From Saccoglossus kowalevskii (lineage: Eukaryota > Hemichordata > Enteropneusta > Harrimaniidae), in assembly GCF_000003605.2 (NCBI RefSeq), contig NW_003132867.1:1387-28411 (forward strand): a DNA stretch of 27,025 nucleotides. Direction: 5' to 3'. Position numbers and translations under genes: made by a program. The notes beneath the pieces are model-generated. The model did no database searches, was not told the origin of the DNA, and saw nothing but the letters and a program-made list of their open reading frames with translations. Shown piece by piece: positions 1 through 10,694 of this stretch. How positions within the stretch are numbered: position 1 is the first letter of the stretch; every line of letters begins with the position of its first letter.

Positions 1-1015
1 TTAGTACGAAAGATAGGAGTTTGAATCGACAACAAAACTATTTGCATATGTCATTTAATCTGATTGACGTCACGTTAGGTTGGCATTTATCATCATAAAC
101 CAACTGTGGTGTTACCACACTCACGGTGTTATTGACTGATAACAGCCCAGTGCAGTTCAAAGGTCATTGACCCTTTTATCGGCCTGTCAATATTTAGTTT
201 ACAGAAACATTATAAAACATTTAAATGTCCAATTTGGGGTCACCTACTAGTAAATCAATATTTTCTTTGCTGGTTGTTATTTTTACAGTGTCCACGCCTG
301 TTTCTTTATGTTACTTTACTTCAACGTAACGTACAAGAAAAACAAATGTGAACATGTTACGCCTAAATAAAGGGGTTTAGAAATGGCGGAATTGAGTTTT
401 AATCCCTTTAGGGCCGGCGTAAATATTACGTAATAGTTGTACCGGTGTAAGAAAAGATGATAACACATAAAGGAGGAGACAACACAGTCAACTGCCACAG
501 TTAACTTTATTTAAGTTTATCTTATTCCAGAATAGACAGTTGGCAGTTGTATCGTATTGATCTGTATAAGACCGGTTCCAACATAAAGCTAACAAGAGAT
601 TACTCTGGGTTCCAACAAGTTTTTATATGTATGTATATTATTATGACATTCTACACGACCCGGAACTGTCAATTATTATTACTCGATTGACAAAAGACAG
701 AAATATGTGTTCAACTAAACATTGCCTATCTTCGAGTCAGCGCTAGTGTGCGCATTATCATCGCCCTCCGTATGTACGCCTCTCGTAAGAATAGCTGGTG
801 TATTTTTCTCTATAGTCACAACACGGTACTTATCAATGTTATTTGCTCAATGGCAGTGAAGTGATTTTACTATTTCACAAATTTCGGGAATTTACCACCA
901 CACTTACTGTAGAACCAGTCTAACCAAATTTCTCAGTTTCGTTGTATAGTCACGAAACATTCCCTATATGTAGAGTACATGCATGGAGCTGAAAAGTATA
1001 ATAAACCTAGTAGCG

Positions 1016-1023
1016 TGACGTCA
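1016..1023. promoter_or_regulatory. Perfect CRE palindrome
   Basis: TGACGTCA, the CREB/ATF binding consensus, 33 bases before an ATG in good context (1057) that opens a 50-codon frame beginning MAVDYFLKCSG. Others lie at 65-72, 1957-1964 and 9497-9504. Function is not shown. Confidence 0.35.
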
Positions 1024-2385
1024 CTAGAAACACTTACAGTGAAAGTCTAATCAAACATGGCGGTGGATTACTTTCTCAAGTGCAGCGGTAACCAAGGTGT
1101 TGCCATGAAGTTGCATGTCGACACTGGACACGTGTTGAGGAAATTACAATGCACCATTCAATTAAACACGTCTTGGAAGAAAATAAACTTTGTAACTGAG
1201 CTTTGAATTCAGCGGTATCGCTAATCTTGGCGTTATTACAATTGTCTAATTGAAACCTTCTGTTAAGCATACAAGAAAAGACCGTTGTAATTATAAATAC
1301 GCTTATAGATACGAAGGCTGTGTATTCAAACTCCGTATTTCCAGGTCACAGCAACAAACAGGTAGAAAAGTGAAAATAGTATTCAACGAAAATAAACAAA
1401 AACCATTTATATTCAACCAAATTATTGTCTTTCCACTAATTTTGCACAACATTCCAAAATGCTACCATTTAGTATCCCTAGAGAAACATTGCCGGGAAAA
1501 TTAGCGTGGTAAATTGACATTCCATTACGGATGTCTCCACATCACGTCGAAAGTAAATTGATTTAGAAAGTAAACTAAATTACTGAAACGCATCTAAATG
1601 TAAATAATATTAACCATTGAGAGTAGGGTCATTTTTTTTTTCTTGGCGCCATTAGGCAGAATGTACTTGTACGCCGGGTTGCTAGGCAACGATTGATTGC
1701 TTGTTGCTGAAGCAGATTTCCACTATTTGTGAAATTACCTGCGATAATGATCGCCAAGCTGTGAATACATTACCACACTAACTTTGCAGGTATACGGTGA
1801 CGAGATCCCAGCAGATCATACGGTACGCGTAAACGAAAAGACTCGCACACTGTCCGGTATGTTGGTAAATATCCCAAATTCATACAGATCTGGGCACAAA
1901 AAAAAACATGATGTAGAAGAAAAGATAGCCCAGACACAAATTTGTCGCATATATAATGACGTCAGCACAACGTTTTAGGGTTCAGTGTTATAAAACTAAT
2001 AGAAAACTTGATAAACTGAACCTCACGCGTTGCCATACTCTCACAGATATATTCTGGCTGAGTTCATTACACCCTGATACCTGGCGCCGTGAATACTACT
2101 GAAACAGTGCTTCAAATATATTTTCAAAATAATAAAATCAATGTAAATAAGTAAGTTAGATAGAGCAAAGGTTAAATACGTTCATTCTACAAGAGAAACT
2201 AATTAATCGATTTTATGCTTATGTGGTAGTGATTGTACCAAGCGTTTTATTCTTTCCTTCCAATTATTAAAGAGACGTCACTTAAGCTCATTAAGGAAAT
2301 GTCGCTTCTCTTGTCATTTTATTTCTGTCAAAGTTTGTTTATATACTGTACCATCGTAGCTACGAAGGCCGGTATATATGTACAG

Positions 2386-2584
2386 TGATAGCGACGGACC
2401 CTCATCGGCCTCGTTGCACGTTGCCCGGCAAGGAAGACCGCACCTGTATAACACTATTGGAAGACCCAAGGACCCACTTCAGTCAGTACGCAGTAGTGAG
2501 CATGGTCATTTAATTTATATTGAAAACAACGTCGCACAAACACAACTTTCGAATTCATCTTGGCAACGACCTAATGATACGTAG
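2386..2584 (+). CDS. Weak candidate terminal exon
   Basis: After an acceptor-like tatatatgtacag, a frame of about 66 codons runs to TAG at 2582-2584. The peptide is rich in Ser, Gln, Arg and Asn, with tyrosines in HLYNTIG and LIYIENN, like a receptor cytoplasmic tail. An upstream exon-like piece at 1790-1856 (good acceptor and donor) does not match its phase. No homology is recognised; it could be chance. Confidence 0.18.
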
Positions 2585-3252
2585 TGATAACGGCGATATG
2601 AAATTGTATGCAATATAGTGAAAACTTTACTTCAGTCTTTTAACTAACTCCTCCAAAGGTTTATCTATCAGCCGATATCGATACTTTTGAAATTGATAAA
2701 CATACAAACGAAATTGTTATAGAAAGAAACTAATTCTCTATTGATTGATTACACACATATCTGTAATACCATTCATCAAATTTCAATAACAATTAAATAT
2801 ATTTCTTATAAATGCACACCCAAATTGTTATCTCAAGAAGCACTAAACATAATAGGTGGTTTGAAACACCTCACAGACGTGATGAGTTTATTGTTAAAAT
2901 CCTGCCTTATTTATTAGACTACTGGAACTTTCACAAAACAAAGAACATGTTTAATTTGGGGCAAATAAAACGATCACTGAATTCATCAAATGCTGTTTGA
3001 CTAACGATTTCATCAGAACGTTGCAAAAATTAGCCTAATCAACATCCGATCAACGCACCCTTCTCTCATAATGGACGTCGATGACTAAATTCAGGATCGC
3101 AAATTTCACAATAATCGTCCTAAATTGGCGGCAAATAGGATTGTAATTACTCAGTAATATCGTATGTAGTTTCCAACTCAATTGACAAATTCATTTAGCG
3201 ACTGATTCTCGTCGTGTAATTGACGGTTTGCCGGGCATGCTGACTCGTACAG

Positions 3253-3373
3253 CGGGCTACTTCATCATTATTTAACCGATGCATTCGTCTTTCCCTACAT
3301 CGAGTCTCGCATCGAATATTTCTACCCTCATTTGTTTGTAGAAAATCAAACCTTGTTAACAGAAGCGAATCAG
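3253..3373 (+). CDS. Weak candidate internal exon
   Basis: A 121-base segment between an acceptor-like ctcgtacag and the donor CAG|gtaaat gives one base plus 40 codons without a stop, including FVFPYIESRIEYFYPHLF. No neighbouring exon with matching phase was found and no family is recognised. Confidence 0.15.
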
Positions 3374-3567
3374 GTAAATCTCAAACTAAATAATTTTATA
3401 ATCGTAATTAATTGATGATAAATATGCTAGAGCACTGTGTGTAAAACCAGCGAATTCACTGAAACTATAACACAAATTGTTTTCAGATGTAGTATAAACA
3501 ATCCCAAAATAAAACAAGAATACAAATGACAACAAATACAAATTTGAAATGTTCTAAAAGAACTCAC

Positions 3568-3631
3568 TTTGCCGATGCTGTTGATCGTTCTCAATCTGTC
3601 TTTGGCGCTTTTTTCTTTTTGTTGGATCCAT
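3568..3631 (-). CDS. Weak candidate first exon (basic peptide)
   Basis: ATG at 3631 in good context (acgATGG) opens MDPTKRKKRQRQIENDQQHR, followed by a strong donor AAA|gtgagt at 3567. The peptide is strongly basic. No continuing exon was identified downstream on the minus strand. Confidence 0.18.
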
Positions 3632-4863
3632 CGTTGAAACAAATCGAAGTAATGGTAATGCTAAAACGCCCGTACAATTACTGAAATACCACTTGAAAAC
3701 ATGTAAGCCCCCGATGACTGCTACAACTTAGTGTGTAACACTCAATGGCAGTGAACTAAATTCCATCGGCGATCAACACTTTCTCAGTTGGATTAGCTGG
3801 CACACCTCAAGGTAAATGGTATGTTCCAGTTATGGGCGTATTTACATTGTGTGTACTGTTCTTATACATTGACGCAACTTCAGTTCAAATCGATAACAAG
3901 TGTATTGACTGTTCGGGTGCTTGATGTCGTAGTTTCCATTTGTATAAATAATATTGAACCGACAAATAATTAGCGGGTTTGAACAAACACGCCCGATAAT
4001 ACAAATGCCGAATTGTTTCCATGGCAACTTTCAAAGAATGAAGCAGAATTTCTAAAGTAGTAAACTCATCGTACGCTATAGAGGGCAGGCTATTGTTCCA
4101 CGGGCCAATTGGAGATTATTGTGCGCAAGGGATGTGGAATTGATTAAGACGCCGCTTAAATACATGTGTATCATATCGATAGAGGGCAGTGGGTTTGAGT
4201 AATAAACAAAATACTAAATACGTGTAGAGGATGTAGAAGATCTGGGTTGTTCAGCAGCGTTTTCAAGTTGACGATTAACGCGTACAGTGTAACGATAGAT
4301 GAGAACGATTTTTGTACTCCCTTACACTGATAATCGTTTGTTTAGCTTACCAGGTTTCCAATACTCCGCTTGATTATCATTGTGATATTACTAAGCAATT
4401 GTGTGCATGGAAAGTAAATATCCGATATACTTTATAACTCTCCGTACCATATGTACAAATATACACTACAATTATCACTCTTTTCATATCGCCGGGGTAA
4501 TTAACTTGAATTTTAAAACAACATCTTTGCACGTGGCGACTCGTGTTACAAGAACAACTGGCTCTTTCACATTTAAGGGGTGTGATAATCTACATAGCAG
4601 TCAGCTACGATGTCAGCACCACCGTTACCGTGGCTTGATTTTGAAGGCATGAACACTGTGCCCGATAAACCTGAATGTTCATTTGTGTACATAATTCTGA
4701 TGAGGAACTTCCTGCTCTAGGACTCCATTCCACTCATAAGAAGCCACATTAACACAAAACCATTGACAGCCTATTAGAATGCACTCTCGTCGTCTTCGTT
4801 TCAAATAATTGCGCTATACTGAGTCCGCTTATGACCACAACACACAAATGACATTATCTCCAT

Positions 4864-5060
4864 CAGTGGCGGCGGCACGGGGCGGTGGGGTGGGAAATAT
4901 ATCTGAATTGCAGAAAATAGCATTTCAGAGGGTATAGATTTACAAATGTTTAAGGGGGAGCATGCCCCGGACTCCGTAGTAAGACCCTGTCTTCGGTGCA
5001 AGGTTGGTGACGTAGTAAGACCCTGTCTTCGGTGCAAGGTTGGTGATCTCGCCCTCCATG
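4864..5060 (+). mobile_element. hAT-like terminal fragment with 36-bp tandem duplication
   Basis: The segment begins CAGTGGCGGCGGCACGGGG, of the type seen at hAT transposon ends, and carries a G-rich/C-rich TTTAAGGGGGAGCATGCCCC block at about 4949-4968. A perfect 36-base unit is repeated in tandem at 4975-5010 and 5011-5046. No transposase is seen, and the other end was not found. Confidence 0.45.
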
Positions 5061-5280
5061 CACAATTTCGTGCCGCTGCCTCTGCCCATTGACAAAACCA
5101 AATGACTGGTACTAACAACCCAGATACAAGCTTGGAAACTGCATTGGATGCATTTATCAACGCCACTCAATTAGAAAATTGCATGCATGCACCCATCCAT
5201 AACTTCGATTACATTTTAGCCAAACGTCAAACAGTCTTTAAACAATATAAGGTCAGCTTTGGTGGTGATGGACACTGACC

Positions 5281-5447
5281 CAAGGCCGTAGGAAGCAAAC
5301 ATTAGTTGGTCCGGCCATCCGAGTCCATCAAGGGCCGTAGGCCTGAGGCGTATGATGACGTGGGCCGAAGGACCACGGCTGCTAGGGGGCACGTGCAGAA
5401 GTGGTCCGGCCATAGCCGGTATGGCCGGTACGGTTCCTACGGCCTTG
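5281..5447. repeat. GC-rich foldback with 14-bp inverted ends
   Basis: CAAGGCCGTAGGAA at 5281-5294 is perfectly inverted at 5434-5447. Between them are further GGTCCGGCCAT repeats (about 5310 and 5403). The block is far richer in GC than its surroundings, which suggests an inserted small element. Open frames across it are compositional. Confidence 0.65.
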
Positions 5448-5746
5448 CTGACAACTACCTGCCCAAGGCCAATGCACTCATGTCGAATACTACAAGCAAC
5501 TAAGTCTTGTAAGAGTTTACTCACAGTCTGAAGACCACTTCCCATCCTAACCTAACCAGTGAATCCCAGACATAAATATGCCCCCACGAATATCAGCCTT
5601 TATTCCAAGCCTTTATTCCCATAACCATCCCCTGGCGGCCTTTTCAGACGGGGTCCCACTCTGGGCGACATTCTAAGCACAATGTCATATAAATCATTAT
5701 CGGATAATTATCGTCTAATACAGTCTAATGAAATTCTGGCAGAGAT

Positions 5747-5962
5747 GTCTAACTTAGACATTGTTAGACGATATTATCGATAATTTTGGAGAAAACGAAC
5801 TGTCCCAATAGTTGCACAGACAGACCTGTCTAACTTAGACATTTTTAGACATTGTTAGACGACATTATCGATAACTTATCGGAGAAAAACGAACTGTCCC
5901 AATAGTTGCCCAGACAGACCTGTCTAACTTAGAGATTTTTAGACGATAATATCGGATAACGT
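5747..5962. repeat. Minisatellite, 2.5 units of 80-94 bp
   Basis: Units start at TGTCTAACTTAGA (5747, 5827, 5921). Unit 2 has an extra 14 bases. The GTCTAACTTAGAC start and the TTATCGATAA parts are themselves palindromic. Confidence 0.85.
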
Positions 5963-6189
5963 TAAAAAGTGCAATGTCGCGCCTTTCTCCTCACATCTTA
6001 GTCCAAATCACAGAGAGACTGTGTCCAAATATATGATTTTCAGTAAGCTGCAATAATAACTGCACAAAAAGTCCGGTGACAGTGTTAACGTTTGAGTGGC
6101 AGGCGGTATAACATCCATGATTATCACATCTCACTGCTGTTAAGCCTGCTATGATTGGTTAAAACTCGGTCACATGACATATTATTAAC

Positions 6190-6315
6190 AAACGCTTCAG
6201 CGTGGTATTTGTTTTCAGGGGTGGATGATACCAAGGTGGAAAATGAATGCACATATGGTGGTAATTCCTGGAATTGCAATAGAGAGGGTTCAGGTCGAAA
6301 TACAATATATAGTGT
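6190..6315 (+). repeat. Dispersed repeat, left part of copy 1
   Basis: It matches 21952-22084 in inverted orientation with moderate divergence (shared words include AACGCTTCAGCGTGGTATT and GGTAATTCCTGGAATTGCAA). The next matching segment, 7331-7373, pairs with 21854-21895 in the same inverted order, so both are pieces of one repeat with about 1 kb extra here. Confidence 0.75.
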
Positions 6316-7245
6316 TTATATTTATATAGTGATATTTCTGTGGTATTCTAGTGCTGTAACTAATGCAAGATTTGTTCTGAAATTTAGTGTATTGTGTGCA
6401 CTTCAGTGTTATTCTTATTTTGCTGAAAACACCCCTATTTTTTAATGACAGAGTCGAGTTAGTTTCACCCCCACTGGGAAATCGGCATTGTTGCTTGAAT
6501 GACAGCTGATTAAACACATTTTCCAGACCAGCGAAAGAGTATGTAACAGCCAATTTTAACAGCCTATCACGTGATTTTACTCAAAATGTCAACATGGGAA
6601 AGAGGCTATTCCATTTTACGCAGGAATAATTGGGAGTAGAATATGTGAGGAATTGTATAAACAGAGATGTGTATACTGAAAAGTAATATCTATCCTTCTT
6701 TTTGCATCGCTGAGCATTTCTGTTTTAGTATACTGATTTGAAAATGCTGAATTTGCATGATTTGCGATTTTTTCTCACAGAAACTCCTCTATTAAACAAA
6801 TACCGGGTTTGAAGGAGAACGGCACACCACGTGATTCGTTTGAATACAATGGTGAAGGCAAACATGCTGGTTGTCGCTGAGCTGCACGCTACAACTTCGC
6901 TTGTTATGTTGCTTCAATTTGTTAGCCGTGGATTGAATGAATCTTGATTACCGGTTAAAATGTTGCTCATTTGGCGTTGGTAATCTTTATTTGGAACTGA
7001 GTAACGTCACCAGCAGAAACCTCTTGATACTTTGATGTTGATGATTGCGCCTCCATGCATGGTTAACTAGTAACCGTGCTCCATGGCAATCGTATTTTAC
7101 TGAGGGTGGATCTTCAAAGAGCCCTTCGGGGTTTATAAAACTCAGTCAACATAAATTAAGTTCTCTCAATCTTAGTATTCCATGTGATGTACACCTAATA
7201 TGCCAAAAATGTTGCTGAAGGACTTTGCCAATGAAAACAGACTTG

Positions 7246-8476
7246 TTGGCGATCCGCTCCACTAAAAAAACAAGCAATATGTTTTTCGGCTGTTTTCATG
7301 ATAGGACTTGAACGTGAAGCTAACGTCGGGTTATAACTAAAACTGGGCACCGTATACGAAGTTCGTAAAAAAAACAACCAGTCATTAGAAGCATGGTAAT
7401 TTGAACACTGCTATTACAAGTATCAGGGGAAAATTCTTCTCTTCTGGTCTCGGGGTTCTCGTGTCAGGGGGAAATTCTATCTGGTCTCTATATCTCGCCT
7501 GCTTGAGGTGCCGGACCGGGAACGTCACTTAAAATGTACAGTCAAATACGTATCAACTCTCGTATTTAGTCGGTCAGTCGAGCACTCTATAAGACACAGC
7601 GCCCTGGGGAAAAGTCCCCAAGACTATCGTAAGGCTGAACCAGGACTGCGTCTCTCGTGGTGTTCTCGCCAAGACCAACTAAAACTCCTTTATTCACTTT
7701 CAAAACCTTAACCAATTACAAAGAAGTTTAAAGACTCTAAGGCATGGCCTTCACACATACAGCTAATCACACTAAGTACTGGACACGTCATAAGTACTGA
7801 TTGATCGTTCACTATATTACTAACTGCGAATACCAACTGTCAGAAATAGCGGTCCGGATGGCGACGGTTATATCGTAATTAGTTCCAAATCACTCAGTCA
7901 AGTTCCGTCCAGGACCTGGCATGAGCCTAAATGATGACAGACATAACACAGCCATTCACTAGTAATCAACTAAACAAGTCGGTCAACAAATACGCGAAAA
8001 CTAATTTATGACACAAGACTAGTGGGAGGTAATAAATTTGGGGCAAAAGTGTTAAAAAAACAGTTTTTGACTGTTGCCATGGCCAAGCCAACAAAATTCT
8101 CAGAGGAGTTAAAAGCCGTTGCTGGTGAAAAGTTACCCCAATGTTGGGTTTAATTTTTCCCGTAATGAAAATAGACATAAAAACAGTAAATTGTTGCCCA
8201 CACTCAAGCTAAGTAGAATGAGCTACGTCCGTGCTTTTTAATCATAGAAATGTAGGCTGTGATACATTTAGCGAGAAGCTATTCAAAAATCAGTTTTTGG
8301 CTGTTGTCATGAAAACGGTGGACACATTTTTCCTAATAACTAGAGTGAAGGTGTTACCTACCTGCTAAGTTTGAGCGAAATCGGACAAGCCAAAAAAATC
8401 ACCGAAAACACTGGAAATCACAACACACACAAACAAAAGTGATTTTAAGGGCAATCCTAGTGAAGCGGATCGCCAA
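7246..8476. mobile_element. Possible DNA-element relic with 19-bp inverted ends
   Basis: TTGGCGATCCGCTYCACTA occurs at 7246-7264 and, inverted with one mismatch, at 8458-8476. Inside, a CAGTTTTTGRCTGTTG word recurs at about 8060 and 8290, and TTTTTCGGCTGTTTTCATG at about 7281. LTR-like copy 1 lies between the ends and could be a later insertion. No transposase frame is seen. Confidence 0.45.
7462..8015 (+). repeat. LTR-like repeat, copy 1
   Basis: First of three diverged copies of a repeat of about 0.6 kb (others at 21033 and 23042, same orientation). It starts TGTCAGGGGG and ends TTTATGACACA, so ends are TG...CA with inverted TGTCA/TGACA. It has a TATA-like TATAAG (7588-7593) after a GTCGGTCAGTCGAGCAC block. 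No protein-coding frame is seen. These features suit solo LTRs, but no internal retroelement region is attached. Confidence 0.6.
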
Positions 8477-9530
8477 TACCATTTTCATTTGCATATTGAC
8501 CGTGATACCGAAAACATTATTGCATGGGTGATATGCAAATTAGTGAAATAAGTGACTGCCTAGAAGTACCATTGTTATTGTTCAAATTTCAAGTATATTC
8601 ATGTACCCAAGGGTAAAATATCGCACTTCTAAATATTGTCTATTTCTGCTATGTTTCGAAAAAAGCTACTCTTGAAAGGACTACTTTGTTTGCTTTCAGA
8701 CCTCATTTGCATATTTGGTGTGGAAATACCGATTTTGATTTCAGGGACGAATTCAAATAAACTGCAGTACATATGTAATAATGTGAATACTTCATTTTCA
8801 CTGTAAACATTTTTTCGCTGAAATAAATTCCAGTGAAAATGCCATTTCCCTCATACTCTATTGATACTTGACACAGCACAGTGAAAATTGGGATCACACG
8901 TAATGCTTGAAAACTTTTCATCGAAAATAAATTAAATGAAATTCGATGTGACTTCATGAGAGTTGGAAATGAACAAATTATATGACACCCAACGCTACCA
9001 CTCCATACACAATGTAAACTACACCCCCAAAACATCCTTTCACCAGTGTATTCTATTTGACTTCAGGAGAAATTGAAATAAACAAATTATATGACAACGA
9101 ACTATATTATATTATTATAATTTCAGCCTCTAGTTCAGCACCGATTAAATAAACTACCTCGTCTTTATACCAACTTGAATTTATTCATTGCCTACACCAG
9201 TGACTTCAATATCTATGTTTCAATCCCAGGAATTTTACTTGCTATTAATTGCATGGGAGTGCCAGTCTTTAATGAATTTCTATTGTCATGTCAATTTCTT
9301 GCGATTACCCGGAACATGAAGTTGTGACATGAGCTGTGTAAGTATATTCAATCCTATAGATTTCTTATTTTTTGGTAACTATTTGCTGCAAATGCAACAC
9401 AAATCAATATAAAAATATTACCCACACAGCATTCTACAGTTTACTTGTATGGTATATTGTCCGCCAAGTGCATATTACATTGGTATATCACATGGATGAC
9501 GTCAATGAAACTACTGCGCAACGATACTGC
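8477..9530. other. Intergenic, no gene seen
   Basis: AT-rich sequence with no credible coding frame. A minus-strand open frame at 8703-9035 has no recognisable features. A word around AAATTATATGACA recurs at about 8976 and 9084. A perfect CRE (TGACGTCA) lies at 9497-9504. Confidence 0.5.
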
Positions 9531-9839
9531 GCATAACAAATTGTCGTCCGCTGCACTGGTGCTGCCCCGACCGCTGTTGCTTTCGGGTTTGCCTTCAACC
9601 GCGATGGTTTTGATTGAACCTTAGCAATTCGAAATAGTCAGCGAACGTGCCAGAATGAATATTAATAATTTTAATTAAGTAAGATACTCTGTTTTGATAT
9701 TTAGGGTATTCATTATATGAAGCAAAAATATACGGCAAAGCCGCCACTGACACGTCGCTGCCGGGACCGTTGCGGTGCGATCTAAGATTCTTGCTTGAAA
9801 CACAAATTAAAAACACAGCAGCCGAACCTAGCTGCAGTT

Positions 9840-9911
9840 CTGTAGCTCACTTGGTTTCGCTGTCGGTTATTTTGTTCGTCGTGGTGTTAACGCGAAACCA
9901 GGGAGCTACAG
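9840..9911. repeat. 72-nt hairpin-forming inverted repeat
   Basis: CTGTAGCTCACTTGGTTTCGC at the left is inverted as GCGAAACCAGGGAGCTACAG at the right (9892-9911), with one mismatch and one indel, around a 31-base loop. It resembles a small MITE-type structure. Antisense overlapping open frames just downstream (9921-10166) show no coding signature. Confidence 0.7.
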
Positions 9912-10149
9912 GTCCATTTTATGCGAGTTACCATATTTTACCGAACTGAATTCAGGTCGGGCCGTAAACAGCCGTTTTTTTTATTATTTTCGCCCAAAGT
10001 TTCTACCTTTCTACTGTCGATGGGTCCCGAAACTATTTTACCAATTATTCTGAGAACGATTGTCCGAAAAGTTAAAAAAAAGCACCTTACAGTAGACCGA
10101 AACAAGAATCTGCTATTATTATCTGTTGAGTTTCTAGCCATAACCCTAT

Positions 10150-10164
10150 CCTATAGAGGGCGCT
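10150..10164 (+). promoter_or_regulatory. CTCF-like motif downstream of the P450 gene
   Basis: CCTATAGAGGGCGCT agrees with the known CTCF core at about 13 of 15 positions. It lies about 530 bases beyond the P450 stop. Similar motifs are at 4075-4089 and 4176-4190. Occupancy cannot be judged from sequence. Confidence 0.3.
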
Positions 10165-10605
10165 AAACAGACTCAACTGGAAGAAACGACGTTACAAATC
10201 GGACAAATGCAGCTGCGTTGTACAGCCGAGGACAGAACATCGTGTTCATTGCATGTATACCACAAGTCCGGAGACAAGTGTGACACACAAATTATCAATA
10301 CTGGATTATGTTTTGTTAATTAGCGCCATGTCTCATTTCATTGCTAACACTTTCTAATTCCCTGTGCTTTATCGGAAAATTATGTATGTAATAGGCATCG
10401 AGTGCGCAGTAACTGGTTGACAGGAACCAGACATCCGTTGGTTGGTTTCGTGCAACTCCCAATAAAAGCATGTATTTTATATCGAATTTTACAGCCTGCA
10501 TTATTCATTGTAGGAAATAATATACATTGTACTATTATGTTGTGATAAAACGACTTGGTCACGCCTATCATATCTAAGAATATTATAATTCAAGTAATAT
10601 TATTT

Positions 10606-10611
10606 TTTATT
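10606..10611 (-). terminator. Candidate poly(A) signal of the P450 gene
   Basis: AATAAA on the minus strand about 85 bases beyond the P450 stop codon, in AT-rich 3' sequence. The position suits a short 3' UTR. This is a motif match only; no cleavage site can be proved here. Confidence 0.45.
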
Positions 10612-10694
10612 ATTTCACACATCAATTATTAATAAATTGGCATTATTCATTACTTCATATGCTAAAGAATAGACACATGGTAACGACTATCATG

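Larger units (their letters stand above)
1..4800. other. Mostly featureless stretch
   Basis: No gene can be firmly supported. AT-rich sequence with only short open frames; weak exon-like pieces and regulatory motifs are listed separately. Short frames at 316-498, 1250-1504, 2812-3000 and 4401-4652 have neither start context nor recognisable protein features. Confidence 0.5.

Noticed and set aside
1-40. tRNA-like 3' end (TTTGAATCGAC box) at the window start
   Set aside because: The upstream part is outside the window and the box B match is weak; no acceptor stem can be formed.
4801-5170. Two overlapping minus-strand frames of 121 and 76 codons
   Set aside because: They cross the hAT-like end and the 36-bp duplication; the 36-base unit keeps any frame open, which explains their length.
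5216-5545. Frames of 109 and 65 codons on opposite strands
   Set aside because: They lie over the GC-rich foldback, where stop codons are rare; no start context or family likeness.
9921-10166. Overlapping plus and minus frames of 81 and 67 codons
   Set aside because: Both are low in coding character, and neither has splice or start signals or a recognisable domain.
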